From positions 6,634,976 through 6,698,975 of the forward strand of contig NC_079910.1 of NCBI RefSeq assembly GCF_024868665.1: 64,000 nt of DNA, written 5' to 3'. The notes beneath the pieces are model-generated. The model searched no databases. It saw only the letters and a list, made by a program, of their open reading frames with translations, and was not told the origin of the DNA. Both the position numbers and the translations under genes were made by a program. The stretch comes from Triplophysa rosa. Its lineage: Eukaryota; Chordata; Actinopteri; Cypriniformes; Nemacheilidae. Numbering within the stretch: position 1 is the first letter of the stretch; each line of letters starts with the position of its first letter. Of the stretch, positions 50,523 through 62,603 are shown in pieces.

Positions 50523-52384
50523 AGTTGAGCATGTCCTAGCAGCAGAAATTGTTGAAGAGATTCTCAGTTATGATGGTGTATCTATAACTGAACTTGCCAG
50601 ATGTATCTCTGTGGTAATGTTTAAACCTAAACCTGATCTTCTGCATGTTTGACCTGAAATGAAGCCCAGTTGGCTGTAGAAAGGAGGCATTGTAAATGTG
50701 GCCTTCACAGTTAATCATAACGCCTGCACTCTCAGCGCTGATTGTATTGCTGGCTCCAGGGATCTGCCATAATTGGATCCTTGTAAGTGGGTTGGAGAAG
50801 CTAAACAACCAGATTGCTGTTTGTTTATACCTTTCATATATTAGTAACGTGCCGAGACTTCTCGAGCAGTCTGGGACTTGTTTTGTTACTCGCCAGCCCT
50901 AATTAGTAATTTATTCTTAACATATGCCTGGATTGTGGCCCTTTCCAGCTATTTATGATTAACTCGACTTTAATTAGAGTTACTCGTTCTCGTTCGGCTC
51001 CGCCCAGACATGCAGTCGACGGAAGACACCTGGAGCTTGCCCAATGAACACAGGCTAATAAAGGTGCCCTTGAGCAGTTTTTTCATTGGTTTCACACCTA
51101 CGCAGAAGACAATGTGGTTAACTATGGTTAGAATAAATATTTGGGATGTTGGAGATGTTTCTTTATCTCCAAGAAGATAAGGGAAAATATTCAGTACTGT
51201 AGAGCATTCTGATCAATGACAGAAGTTGACATTTACTTCTTGCTCCATTAATGATGCCATAGTTTTTTGGTTTTAAAGTGAGAATATTTGTTTCTCTTTT
51301 GTATAGGAAAAGAGAGAAGTTTGTTTTCTGTGTGAGTCTGGCCATTGCAAAGTTCGATTGCATGCTTTTTAACCACAAATAGAGACGGCCAAACATTCAG
51401 AATTACATTCAGACAACAGAAATCTTGTAAATCACTGACAGAAATATTCATGCACCTGTTGTGATGCATTCAAAGTTTTGTTTCTTAAATCAAGTGTGGT
51501 CCCGGCGAAAGCAAAAGTGATTGCTATTGCGTGCTATCCTGATTGTATAGCTTCGTTTGAGACAGCTGTTTACTTTTCCTTGCATTATAAAGAGCCTCTA
51601 TATCTTCTCATCTCCGTGCTCTTTTTGAATGCTGTGTGGATTCCACATGGCAGACAAACATCCCTGCAAGCACAAGATTAATGTCACAGGAATTAAACTC
51701 AAACACACTGATCTCTCAACACGCACCGCATTGCTCTCCTAACTTAATCAAATTGGTGTGCATTAATTTCAGATTAATATCCTCTCTGTATTGGTAATTA
51801 TCTGACAGCTCTTTGTAAGTTTCTTGTCACCTTGGGGAACAGGAAATGTTCCCATCGATTGTACCGGCGCCGCCTCGGGCCAAGTTACATTTGTGGAACT
51901 TCCCAAAAATGTTTCCCATTCCAAACCTCTTCATTCCAAAAGTGGTAATTAAAAATGGATCATTTCCCATTAAGCACCCTGATGGGCTTCAAGGGGGCCA
52001 CAGGTGTAAAGAGGGGGGCATTATTCATGTAGCCTGAAGTGTCCTGCGATAAAGCTCATTTTCTTTAACAGTAGGGTGGTGAGAACTGAAAAACAGGACA
52101 ATTTTCCTTCTGCCTTGAATGGGCTCAACAGGGTGTCTGTCGTTTCCTCTAAGGTTACTGGGAAAAATGGTATTTCTGCAGGTTGGGATCACAACTCCTG
52201 CTATTTTGGTCTGTTCCATATTCCAAGACTGTTGTACAAGGTTGTTTTTGTTAAAAGAATTGTGTTTACTTTTACCACTTGTGATTGGATTTTGGGGAAG
52301 CGTCTTAAATGTCACATGATCTGTTATCTGTCACAAGACCTTTTTTGCCAAAAGTACTTTTTTCTCGGTTCGTTTGATGTGATG
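50523..52384. other. Intron, about 1.9 kb, nothing recognised
   Basis: No delimited element. The AT-rich homeodomain-site-like stretch at about 51740-51810 (several ATTA/TAAT) is noted only as composition. Confidence 0.45.
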
Positions 52385-52539
52385 TGAACTGTCTTCTGAA
52401 CCCGGGTGAGCACCGGCAAACTGTACCCGAGTACGCTTAAAAAGGGAGGTCTGGGTGCGGTTCATGTGAACTCCAGTACGCTTCGTTGCTGATATGAACG
52501 CAATCGTACCAAATCGCGGAAGTATTATTTGTTAAAAAT

Positions 52540-53337
52540 TAGGGCTGGGTTTTGCGACCAAATTGGCGATTCGATTCTTATTTATATGGTTTCGATTCAA
52601 TTTCGATTCAATATTGATTAGTTATCAGTACTTAGATTAAAATGCTAGTTTTGCAGGCATGGAATCCACATTTAAGTATATATGCTGGTAACTGAAACTC
52701 TCCTTGCGTGTCACCATTGCGTATCTCGGCTCCAAAACATTGATAAGATTGTGAAAGCCCTCGTTCTCAACTATCGCGTATGGGCGTAAATCCTTGCAAA
52801 TCAGCATTACTATAGCGTCAATTATTTTCTCAGCGCGAGGTGAATCTGACTGTAATTTGCAGGCAAAAGCAACGTCTAGCCGTTGCTGTCCAGAATCGCA
52901 TGAACCAGATATCGCGTCAGGGTGACATCTTGACAGGTGGTTTCGTAGGTTTGTTGTGTTGTTGCAAAATCGTAGCTCTTGCGGGCACAACTTTCAAACG
53001 ACAGTTGTTTTGTCGACTTCACCTTTGCCGTCATTGCTTTTAAACATTAAGTGCTTCCACACATCAGACTTTAATTTAGCCGGCTCTGGGGTCCATTGGC
53101 TACCGTGAGCTTCCGCCATGATCCGTCCCCCTCTCCCACTTTTTATTTGAATTTGTTTTGTTTTAAATGTATCAGCACGAGTGATTGCGACATCTTCAGG
53201 AAGATAGGCGAAATACAGATATCCTTGAACTAAAGCACACGCATTAAGAATCGATTCGGGATTTCCCGAATCTATATTGTTTCATTAAATTGAAGATCGA
53301 TTAAAATCGAAGAATCAATATTTTTTACCCAGCCCTA
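52540..53337 (-). mobile_element. 798-bp hAT element carrying a broken transposase
   Basis: The left end TAGGGCTGGGT and the right end ACCCAGCCCTA are perfect inverted repeats. The 8-bp duplication is TTAAAAAT (52532-52539) and GTAAAAAT (53338-53345). Subterminal TCGATTC/GAATCGA motifs occur at both ends (TTCGATTCAATTTCGATTCA; ATCGATTAAAATCGA). It carries the transposase fragment at 52637-53119 on the minus strand. Confidence 0.93.
52637..53119 (-). pseudogene. hAT transposase (ZBED-type) N-terminal fragment, broken
   Basis: On the minus strand an ATG at 53119 opens a frame reaching a stop at 52637, interrupted by one in-frame TGA (52994-52996, codon 42). Residues about 10-55 form a BED zinc finger: VWKHLMF, then the position before KLC, then NHLSRCH. 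The TGA replaces the expected first cysteine of the CxxC pair, since TVV-stop-KLC would be TVVCKLC after a C-to-A change in TGC or T-to-A in TGT. Residues about 98-125 carry ICKDLRPYAIVENEGFHN then LINVLEPRYAM, a signature of hAT transposases of the ZBED group. After VTRK the sequence departs from the family and stops, so the catalytic part is deleted. Not functional. Confidence 0.9.
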
Positions 53338-53850
53338 GTAAAAATGTGTACGTGTGTATTTCACTCACTTTTCTGACGAGCGTGACTGACGCGCTCCAAG
53401 CAGAGAGCTATAAGTCTCATTTCTGTTCGTCTTCATCGATCTTAAGAGCATTTGCAGTACATTGATAGACGAAAGGGCCGTTATGTAACGTTACTGAAGC
53501 TTTGCAAACAAAACTCACGGTTCAAAAACAAAAATGTACAGTATAAAAGTGAAGCGAGCAATGTAAGGCATTTTGCCGCCTTCTCCTGCGTCGTCGTTAA
53601 GCGACAGGGTAAACAGCTGCAGGCTTGATGACGCAAACGACCCGCGGTTCGGAACCCAAAAATAATTATATGAACGCACTCCAGTGGGGGCAGGGGGAGC
53701 AATCGTGAAACCAACCTGAGATAGCTAGTATGGAACGCGTGTCCCACATGAACGCGCATCAGTACAATGGGCGGAGCAATTCTCTCCTGGGAACAGTCCA
53801 AGTGGCGGTAAAAAAAACATTTAAACTTTACATATGTATGAAATATATGT

Positions 53851-54008
53851 TTTTTCGCGTATTTTCAGTTTCGGATGGGCATGCTCATATGTTGGTTTTG
53901 ATATATTTTAAAATATATGATGTAAAAGATTATTATGGTACTGGAAAAAAGCTGAGATTCAGCGGCACCCCTAGCCAGTTGTCACGGCACCCACTTTGGG
54001 AACCACTG
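53851..54008. repeat. Possible hAT end fragment (CAGTGGTTCCCAAAGTGG)
   Basis: Read on the minus strand from 54008 the sequence begins CAGTGGTTCCCAAAGTGGGT, then GCCGTGACAACTGGC. CAGTGGTTCTCAAA-type starts are typical of hAT ends in vertebrates. The other end was not found, so only this end is claimed. Confidence 0.45.
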
Positions 54009-56855
54009 ATTTACACTACAAACATCTTCAACAGTAATGATATAAGAGAAATATAAATGTTGAAAAGTGGTCACCCTTCATGTTTGTGGGTTTTGCAAGA
54101 ACTTGTTAACTTTAAACTCAAATTGTTTATTTACAAAATGTTTATTTTCATTTCCTAGCAGTTTTGAAGATATGCGGTTTCCATCCAACAGCAATGAAAT
54201 ACAACATGGTCACATGCATTTCCAGCTGCCTCCAAATGTTGTTTAAGTGATTTCATCACAAAACATAGACATCTGGATATATCATTGTGATCACATTGCC
54301 CAACATGTTGATGTCAGGTGTACTCGGGGTCTCAGTCGCCTTACGATTCCAGAGTACATGAGGGATTCTTGAATGCAGTTTAGAATACTGAAGGGAGCCA
54401 TCAGTCTCTGTGCTTTTTGTGGGGGGTAAGGGTGTCTTAACACCTAACCATGCAAGTGCAAAACACGGACAAGCTGCACTGCCAGCACCTGCCAGCCTCT
54501 GACGTCTAATGGCTTCTCACTATTAACGTTTGTGAAGTTCATGCGTGCTAATTGAATAACGAAATGGATGTTTTAGATTGTGTTGACAAGTGGAAACATT
54601 GATTTAGTGGCAGCGCTTTGGCTCCTTTTCCATTGATTCAGAGCACGAGTATAAATCACCCACTCATGCCCTATAAAACCACGAGACCCCTAACCTCACA
54701 AATACTTACCATTAGAGGAGATGGCATACGTATGTATGATTATGGCCATGTCAATACAACATTCAATGTTGTATCAATGAAGCCTTTTATTGAGTTTCCT
54801 CAAGTACACATGTGTTTTGGTACGTATAAACCCAATTATGGAGATTGAGAATGGCTATAGGGAAGTCATCTTGTATACCAGGTGTGTATGTTTCAAGTTG
54901 GAGAAATATAGACTCTCACCTTGTTTATCATTGTAATTATTCTGTCTTTGAACTCAGCATGAGAAGCCCTAGAAACACACAAGCCCTGGGACTCAGAGGA
55001 TGTTTATATGCAACAGCCAGACACGCAGAGCGAATGCGCTCTTCAGCCTCCAGCCGAATTTAGCCAAGATGAACTTGGTGGAGAGCTGCCCCCTTTTTTT
55101 TGCATTAAATTTCTTTTGACTTGCTCTCATGCGTCTTCTAAGCACTAAAGAGATGCAGTTGGATGGAGATGCGGAGCGGAATCACTCATTTTTATCTCCC
55201 AGATGGGGCAGGCTGGCATCAGCCAGGGCTTTCCTAGCTTTATGGCCTCTTCTCTCACTTTTGTTTTCCACGCACGTTCTGCTTTTTAATGTGCCCTGTT
55301 TTTTCCCTGCCATGCCTTGCTGTTTAATATGCTTGATAAATTTTATTCCCATATTTATGCCCCTTTTACGCTGGTCGGACTCTTTCCAGGGGCTGGCCCA
55401 CTTCCTCCGTGGAGAAAGCAGAAATGAAATGGCTTGCTTCTCAAGAGAATCTAGTTTATTTGTTGCCATACACGCTTCAAGGAAAAAGTGGGATGGTTCC
55501 TTATGCCACACTTATCCACGGCCACACCCTCCTGATTACGTGTAAATAGAGGTGGACGATATGATCAAAGTCAGCAAATACTGTATGAGATTTGTTTAAT
55601 CTAGTTTTTTTCCCCCCTATTTTTCTTTATAATTATGGGCTACTATTTTTACTCTGTGATCAACAGGATCAACTAGCCTGATGAAACAATTCGTTGCTTT
55701 ATGAGCCACTCTGTCCAGTTTCATGTGGCTCGTGGAAACACCAGAGTTTTGGCAACCCTGTTATTTTTTTCAAGCTGTGCGCTCGTTCCAAATGCTCATT
55801 GTACCGAGGACGAGGTGGAACTGTGACCTTGTAGAAGAGGAGGGCATATGTGCTGGAGCACCAATATAATATAAAAACCACATAAGCAGATTTTTGGGGA
55901 GAGCACAAGCTGTAGTCATGCTGCTAATGGGTCCAGATGCTTTTTGCTGTCTGTTTGCGAGCACAGCTCAAGAATAGTTAACCAGGGCTTTTTCAGGTGA
56001 GTCTGTGAATGTTAAAAGTTCAGCTGACCCTCTAACAACCGTTTGATTTACATTTTTCTTCATCTCCGTTTGCCCTCAGGAAACAGCTAATAAATGGTGG
56101 AATATTTCCAGCGAAATGCTCACATTACCCAGCTTGTGAACAAATTTAACACAACGCTAACCTCCTTTTATATACAGAGCACATTTCGCTCACTGTGTGC
56201 TGTGGAATGGTGAAGGGGAAGGGCGTGATGCTTTCTGTGAGGGGGATTCAGAACCATCCCAGCATGCGATATAGATATGTGCACAGCAGATGCTCGCATG
56301 GAGCGTCGCCTCATCTGTAATTGCTTCGCTATTATGGCAGGATGAGCGATAGTGCTGGTGGCAGCATCGTCAGTGTCTTGACTCACTGTCAGAGCAACCC
56401 AGTTTAACCTCCCCCTTATGTAAGTGACATCAGAGTAATGTGAGTATCGTGAATTGAGTAAGCAGTTTTGTGCTGACCTCAACTTTGCTTACAGGTGTCT
56501 GTGACTATAGAGTGTAACACTGGCCACTGATTTTCATTTTTCCAAACTGTTTTTATCTGGTGTTTCAGAAATTTTGTTCCTGAATATATTGTTCATTTTC
56601 TTTGTAGGAAAAAAACATCCTCCAAAACGTGTTATAAGCCATGAAATATTGAAATAAAACTGATAAAGAATTAGAAGTTTTTGGAGAAGAGTGCACAGTA
56701 CTTGTTTATAGCTATACGACAAATTCCTATAATGACAAGTTACATTATTTATAAATATAAATAAATAAAAATATATAAATGCCTACCCAGATGTGTGTGT
56801 GTATGTGTGTGCTCCTACCGGTCTGCCGTTTAAAAAAAATATGTATGTACATTGT
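54009..56855. other. Intron, about 2.8 kb, nothing recognised
   Basis: The 138-codon plus-strand ORF at 55129-55545 is the longest of the region, but it has an opposing 109-codon ORF, no splice context and no domain. Confidence 0.5.
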
Positions 56856-57919
56856 ATATCGTCGCTGTCGGGCGGAATCCTCGTATCTCCAAAACCATTA
56901 TTTTTCAGGAAATTAAAAAAACTGCATATCTTTTGAGTTTAATTAATGATACAATTAAACATTGTATCATAAAGTTGGTATTATACCTTATATTGCTATC
57001 ATATACTGTTGTGTACCAACATTAACACAACATTTCCCCAAAACCATGTTTAATCGGAGATACAAGGTTTATGACTTGGGAGCAGGGAGATACGAGATTA
57101 CGCTGTCATTGATAAGAATGGTATGGACACAGACGTCGCTGCTGCCAGCAGTGTTCATCAAAGTCTGCGGTCGCGTTGAGCCTTTTGACAAGAGACGAGG
57201 CTTTAAAAGCTAATGAAAGCTAATGATTGTGGTTACATACATCTTCCTAAACTCTATTTTAAACGTTAGAGCTTTGAGTGATGCAATACCAAAATAAAAC
57301 GTTAAACAGGCTGTCTAATATAGGCGGAAATTAATCTGCACGCAAATTAAGTCGGCAGTCGCGTTGAGCCTCTTGACAAGAGAAAAGGCTTCAATAGTTA
57401 ACCAAAGCTAACGACTGTGGTTACATACATCTTCCTAAACTCTATTTTAAAGGTTTAAGAACTATAAGTGATGTAATACAAAAAACGATGAGCTGACTAG
57501 GCTGTCTAATAGGCGGAAATTAGCCGAATCTGCTCGCAAACTTACCTTCGTGGCTCACGGGCTTCCTTCTGCACCGAAGCATTACAGCTATCGATTTTTA
57601 ACAAAACAGACCTACTCAAATGTATTTAACCTAACTATTTTCACTCATTATTGTCTAAAAAACTTTCAATCAGGAGACGTAATGCCGAGAGGCTCCCGCG
57701 GAGTGAAGAAGAGGTGGAGTTACGAGACTTCTCAGACAGTTGAAGTGTCCAATGGAGTTAAGAGATTTGCTCTCAAGCTATTTTCAACACTTTAGATTGG
57801 TTAATAATTTGTAAAAATAACAGACCTACATGGGGACTGACCAATAGCATCGATTTGTGAAAAAATATGAAATTGACCAAATTTGGACATAGGAGGTTTC
57901 CGCCCGACAGCGATGATAT
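56856..57919. mobile_element. 1.06-kb element of unknown family with 22-bp inverted ends
   Basis: The left end (56856-56877) and right end (57898-57919) are inverted repeats of 22 bp with one mismatch, sharing TCGCTGTCGGGCGGAA. Inside lies a duplicated segment of about 190 bp (57163-57350 and 57351-57540). CTCGTATCTCC near the left end (about 56880) has inverted relatives GGAGATAC (57057) and GGGAGATACGAG (57086). An 81-codon ORF at 57550-57795 has no recognisable domain. No target duplication was settled. Confidence 0.75.
57163..57540 (+). repeat. Two tandem copies of a 188-bp unit
   Basis: Copy 1 starts GTCTGCGGTCGCGTTGAGCC and copy 2 (57351) GTCGGCAGTCGCGTTGAGCC. Both continue through TTGTGGTTACATACATC or CTGTGGTTACATACATC, CTTCCTAAACTCTATTTTAA and GGCTGTCTAATA. 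The copies differ by scattered substitutions and small indels, so the duplication is not recent. Confidence 0.9.
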
Positions 57920-57973
57920 GTGTGTGTATGTATGTATACAGTATATGTGTGTGTGTATATACGCGCGCACACA

Positions 57974-58141
57974 TATATGGGTTGACAAATACCCTACATG
58001 TGTCCTATTGTGGATATAGCAAAAATTTAGGAAATAAATGTATTCTTTTAGTATTTATATTTATAGTGAAAAAAGAATACAGTAGCTTTATCTTCGTTGT
58101 TTTTTTTTGCTAAATTTTGCGAAAGGACCCACTGACGATAT
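57974..58141. repeat. Degenerate relative of the 30351-30511 MITE
   Basis: GTTGACAAATACCCTACATG, then TGTCCTATTGTGG and AGCAAAAATTTAG resembles the left arm at 30351. The right side TTTGCTAAATTTTGC and AAAGGACCCA is a weaker inverted partner. It sits directly after the 56856-57919 element and a short GT run. Confidence 0.4.
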
Positions 58142-60723
58142 ATCTCTCAACTACTCATACACCTATACATATATTATATATTTATATATACTGTAATAAT
58201 TATGTCATTTACAATTCATCAACAGTATTGCTTTATTGGCATGGATTGTGAAAATATAATAATTTACACTACCATACAAGGTGTTTAAATGTGCCTAAAG
58301 ACAATGATGTTGTTTACAGTGCCTAATGAGAGTGGCCTACTGACCTGTTTTTGTTTTTATTTTAATACAAGTAGGATCTCCTCAAGTTAATGGGCATTTG
58401 GGCAGATGTAACTGTCCCCTGGTAATTTATGCTTCTATGAAAGCATAAACTACCACTTAACAATCGCATAGTGGCTGTGTCTTGAAAGTTTTTGTTTTTA
58501 TTAAAAAAGAAGAGGGTCTTCTGCAGAAAATGAATTGGGTTTTACTTCTGGAACCCGAATGCCGCACTCCACTGTAACAAAGGCAGAGCTTCCCACAACG
58601 TTTTCAGGTAGAGTTCATAATAGGGACGCCTGAGGGCTCTGGTTTTAGAAAGACAATTGGAGATGTTACGCTATTTCATCAGTCTGTCTCTCATTTTACA
58701 ACCAGGAAATCGTTTCGATGGTGCAATATTGTCAGGTATTGAATTTTCCGAGGCGCACCGTTGCCATTGTGGTGGTATGCCACATCCGCGCTCAACTTAA
58801 ATCCATTTAGAGATGTTTATTGGCAGATAGTGCACTTTAAAAAGGCCTGGGAGTAATTCCTAGCTATCAGTATCCAGAGGGAATAATAGATAAGAGAGAA
58901 TGAGAACAGTCTGGGTGACAGAGGCAGTGAAAACAGTGATGATGAGATACAGTGTTGGCTAAAAGCTGGCGAGTGAGAGAGAGTCTGTGCTGTGACCTGC
59001 TTCTGAAACGGGTTTGATAACAGCCCAGCCTGCAGGAGGAGCACGTTCCCACGCCCGCTTTGACGTATCCACGTGCTTCTCGCAGCAACTGGTATCATAA
59101 ATGAGGGCAGCAATGCCGGCGCTCATCAGTTTATGTAGAAACGTGCTCTCGCACCCCAGAGCCGCTAATTGTCTGACCTCGGATCGGTCGCGTAAGTCTC
59201 GTTTCACCGTCAGGATAAGTAACTGCAGCGTAGTCTCGTAGACTCATCAGCAGGGCTTAAAGAATTAATCGAAGGAGATGAGAAACGGCCTGTTCATTTA
59301 AGTGAAGTCGGTACGTTGGGGAATAGATGCTTTGTGTTTAGTTAATGCGTTTGCTAGGTCTGCCTCCTGTGCATTTGAATGCGAAAGCTTTTTCTAATAC
59401 ATTTATTTACTGCTTTCTCTCTTTTGGTGCCATGTTGGAATGAGTTCTTTTGTTTTATCTAATTTCCTTTGTTGTGGCGCAAACAAGAAAGTTGTGGCGA
59501 TTCAATTACCCCGGTCTTTAGAGATTACTCGCGTCACGCAAAAATGCATCGGCTGCATCTCCCACGCCACCTGTGTCTGTCTCACGCAAGGCCTTAATAT
59601 CTCTTTCTCTCTAGCTTGCCGCATGGTTTCTAAAAGGCAGCTATGCAGTATACTTGCTTTGCCCAAAACACCGAGGGCTTCTTAATTATTACAGTAACTT
59701 TACATGTATATAAATGATGTTTAATATTGTTCTTCTAATTAGGAGGTGAAACACCAAAGGCGCATTCAGGCTCGTAGGAAATTACTGATAGCATATTTTT
59801 AAAGTAACACGGCGGTATCTCAAAGGCCCCTCCACAGCCCTCCCCCTTCAGTTTACCCTTCACATGTCAATAGTTTGCAGTACAGCCAGCTCCCATTTTG
59901 CATTGTGCTACACTAAGACCGTTCAGGAAACATTGCCAAGGTTACAGCCCGTCACTAATTTTCTATAAAGATGCCCGAAAGTTTTAATACGTGCTGCACT
60001 CGTCTTCTTAAAACCCTCTCTCGTTCTGCACCTTCGTAGCTGCTCTGATGGAGCAATGTCATAAGTGTCAGGTTGGCGGGGAGTGCTGCATATGCATGCT
60101 TGTTAGCGTGGCGTGTGACAGTCCAGATGCCAACACTGGGGTGAGGTGCATAGTGACACCCCTCAGGGTGGCAGGCGAGGTGGCACACACTTTGTGCTGT
60201 GACTTACCAGCAGTTTGGTGTTTCTGTAATTTGGAAGTAGCGATTTCATGTAATTGTGTCTCTGAACAATATTACAGAGGATTCAGTACACTAATTCATC
60301 ACCCTGCGCTTCCTGCTGCTCGCTGATGTAACTTGCTTGAGCGGTTGATTGTAATTGCAAATCTTGATATTTGTGTCCGTGACCGGTTTTCAGGTTTTTT
60401 TGGAGGAGTATTTAAATATTTGCCACCTGAATTTTGCTTTTTGGCAGTTGTGGAATTGGGCATTATTATATAGTGCTTGTATTGAAATCCTTAATGTTTG
60501 GTTAGTTTTGAAGAAAAACAGGCATAGCATTTTGTGATGGTCACTTCTATTCGACAGTGTTTTATTTGAATTAATAGGTTACCCAGGACTTGAAGGTTCT
60601 GTTCTGTTATTTTTTTTGTTAAAGAATATAGTATGACCCTGTACTTTGAATATGCAGGATTGTAATGTCAAATTAGACACTTTTATCATAGAAACGAGTC
60701 ATGGTCTGGGGCAAACTATTTCT
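58142..60723. other. Intron, about 2.6 kb, nothing recognised
   Basis: No delimited element or exon. Confidence 0.5.
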
Positions 60724-61041
60724 TTAAAGGGATAGTTCACCCAAAAATGAAGATTCTGTCATCATTTACTCACCCTCTTGTCACTTCAGACCTGTGTGAC
60801 TTTCTTTCTTCCGCAGAACACAAAAGAAGATATTTTGAAGAATGTTGTTAACTGGCACCTATTCACTTGCATTGGTTTTGTGTCCCATGCAATAGAAGTC
60901 CATGGGTGCCGCCGTTGTTCAGTTAGCAACTTTATTCAAACTAGCTTCATTTGTGTTCTGTGGAAGATAGTAAGTCTGAAATGACAAGAGGGTGAATAAA
61001 TGATAACATAATTTTCATTTTTGGGTGAACTATCCGTTTAA
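60724..61041. mobile_element. TTAA foldback MITE
   Basis: TTAAAGGGATAGTTCACCC at the left and GGGTGAACTATCCGTTTAA at the right. The arms continue through TCATTTACTCACCCTCTTGT and CACAAAAGAAGATATTTTG with inverted partners. This is among the best-preserved copies. Confidence 0.94.
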
Positions 61042-61445
61042 TATTCCTTTAATGTTTCATTTTCTTCCTGCAAAATATGAATTAGCAACTTCAGTGCACA
61101 TCTCTTAATCTATTTCCCTTAATTTTGCTTTATTATGCACATTGTTTTCATGAAAGCATCTGTTTTTTCACATTTGCTATTCCCCCTCTCACCACATTTT
61201 AGCTGTTGTGGTGCTAGAGATGTGTTAACAAATCTGTTCCTCACCCTGCATCAATATGGATGCATCCAGCTTGCTACACTTGCGTCTGTGGCAGTGTCGC
61301 AGCAGATAAAGCACTCTGTATGTCGTTCGCCTCAGCTAATTTTTGTTTATTATGTATTTATGGTCCATGCCTGAGATTCACAGTGATCAAATTCTACATT
61401 TCCAGCTTGGCTCTCTGAGTTGCCTTGGCACACAACAGATACTTC

Positions 61446-61476
<31 letters not shown>

Positions 61477-62337
61477 ACCTCAAGCTTTTGTGACCCTGTA
61501 TGTATCTTCAAGCCCTTTTATGTTGTTCTTTCACTCCCTTTCGTCTTCGCAGAATTAAGGCACTCGGCAATCTGATGAGCAATTTGAATTGCGTTTACGA
61601 GAGCATGCCGCAATTCTCCTCGAATCTCGACATGTCACGCGGTCGCAGCCAAGCTGCTCGCACAGCAGATTTTCAATTCATATTTACAATGTTTTTGCCT
61701 TTTAATTGCCCAGAGCGAAATGTCACACGAGCGCATGGAAATGAAGTACGGGGAGGAAGACAGCTCGAGTACCGGGCTTTGACATCCAGTCACACAGCGC
61801 AGACTCCCGCGCACCCGTGTATATTTAGTCTGGTATGAAAGCATTTCTCTTCCACCGTGAAGCAGAGTAAAGGGATGTGCTGCCACATCAGCACTTCCTG
61901 CTCTCTGCTCCTTAAGTCTGTGTCAGTTTTTGTGAAATACACTAATGTGGAAGGCACCAGTCATGTGTGCTCTGCTGATCTGGCATGAATACCCAATGAG
62001 AGTTTGTGTGAGAGGGGGCTGCCTGTGATGTAAGTGGCGTTTTAACTCTTTCAAAGCGGTTAATTATTCATCCGCCAGCAGGCTGGAGATGACCGAGGTA
62101 CAGCGGCTTTCTGTCATTTTGAGTCCTTGCCACACCAGTCATCTCTGAGCACAAGAGGACGGGCTGTGAAAGGACAGGGAAAGTTTGCAGCATGCTGAAG
62201 CATGCTTCTTTTCCTCATACGTTTTGTAGGCAAAGCACATGCGGTAAATGTTAACAGTACAGCTTACAATTCATAATGATATGGGGAAATTAAAAGACAA
62301 GAACTACTCTGAGATTTGACTCATGATAGGGTGAGAA
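61042..62337. other. Intron, contains a (CT)n run only
   Basis: A CT microsatellite lies at about 61449-61475. The 112-codon ORF at 61500-61838 follows an acceptor-like TTCGCAG (61546-61552), but it has no known domain and no donor-delimited exon was found. Confidence 0.5.
61449..61475 (+). repeat. (CT)n microsatellite
   Basis: About 13 CT units, uninterrupted. Confidence 0.9.
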
Positions 62338-62603
62338 TTAAAGGGATGGTTCACAAAAAAAACTGTCATCATTTACTCATTTACCCTCTTGTCATTTCGA
62401 ACCTGAATGACTTTCTTTCTTCTGCAGAACACAAAATAAGGTATTTTGAAGAATGTTGTTAACCGAACAATGGTGTTAGCCATTGACTTGCATTAGTTTT
62501 GTGTCCGTACAAAGAAGTGAATGGGTACCGTCATTGTTCGGTTACCAACGTTCTTTAAAATATCTTCTTTTGTGTTCTGGTTATTGGTGAACTATCCCTA
62601 TAA
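62338..62603. mobile_element. TTAA foldback MITE with damaged right end
   Basis: TTAAAGGGATGGTTCACAAA at the left and GGTGAACTATCCCTATAA at the right. The central hairpin (GTTAACCGAACAATGGTG against TACCGTCATTGTTCGGTTAC) is well preserved. Between GTGTTCTG and GGTGAACTATCC the right arm lacks the GAGGGTGAGTAAATGATGAC block present in other copies, so it carries an internal deletion. Confidence 0.88.

Larger units (their letters stand above)
52385..53850. repeat. Older GAACCCGGGTGAGCACC-type repeat hosting a hAT
   Basis: The left part (52385-52531) has ACCCGGGTGAGCACCGG, CTGTACCCGAGTACGC and TGAACTCCAGTACGCTTCG. The right part (53346-53740) has CGCGGTTCGGAACCC, ATATGAACGCACTCCAGTGG and CACATGAACGCGC. 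The shared GAAC/GTACGC-type motifs on both sides of the hAT suggest one older element split by it. Boundaries are approximate. Confidence 0.4.

Noticed and set aside
55129..55545. 138-codon plus-strand ORF with hydrophobic stretches
   Set aside because: An opposing 109-codon ORF covers the same DNA, there is no promoter or splice context, and no domain is recognisable. Chance ORFs of this length are expected in 64 kb.
61500..61838. 112-codon ORF after an acceptor-like TCTTCGCAG
   Set aside because: The predicted peptide matches no CG-1 or other CAMTA segment and no donor closes a plausible exon. It was considered as an alternative exon and set aside.
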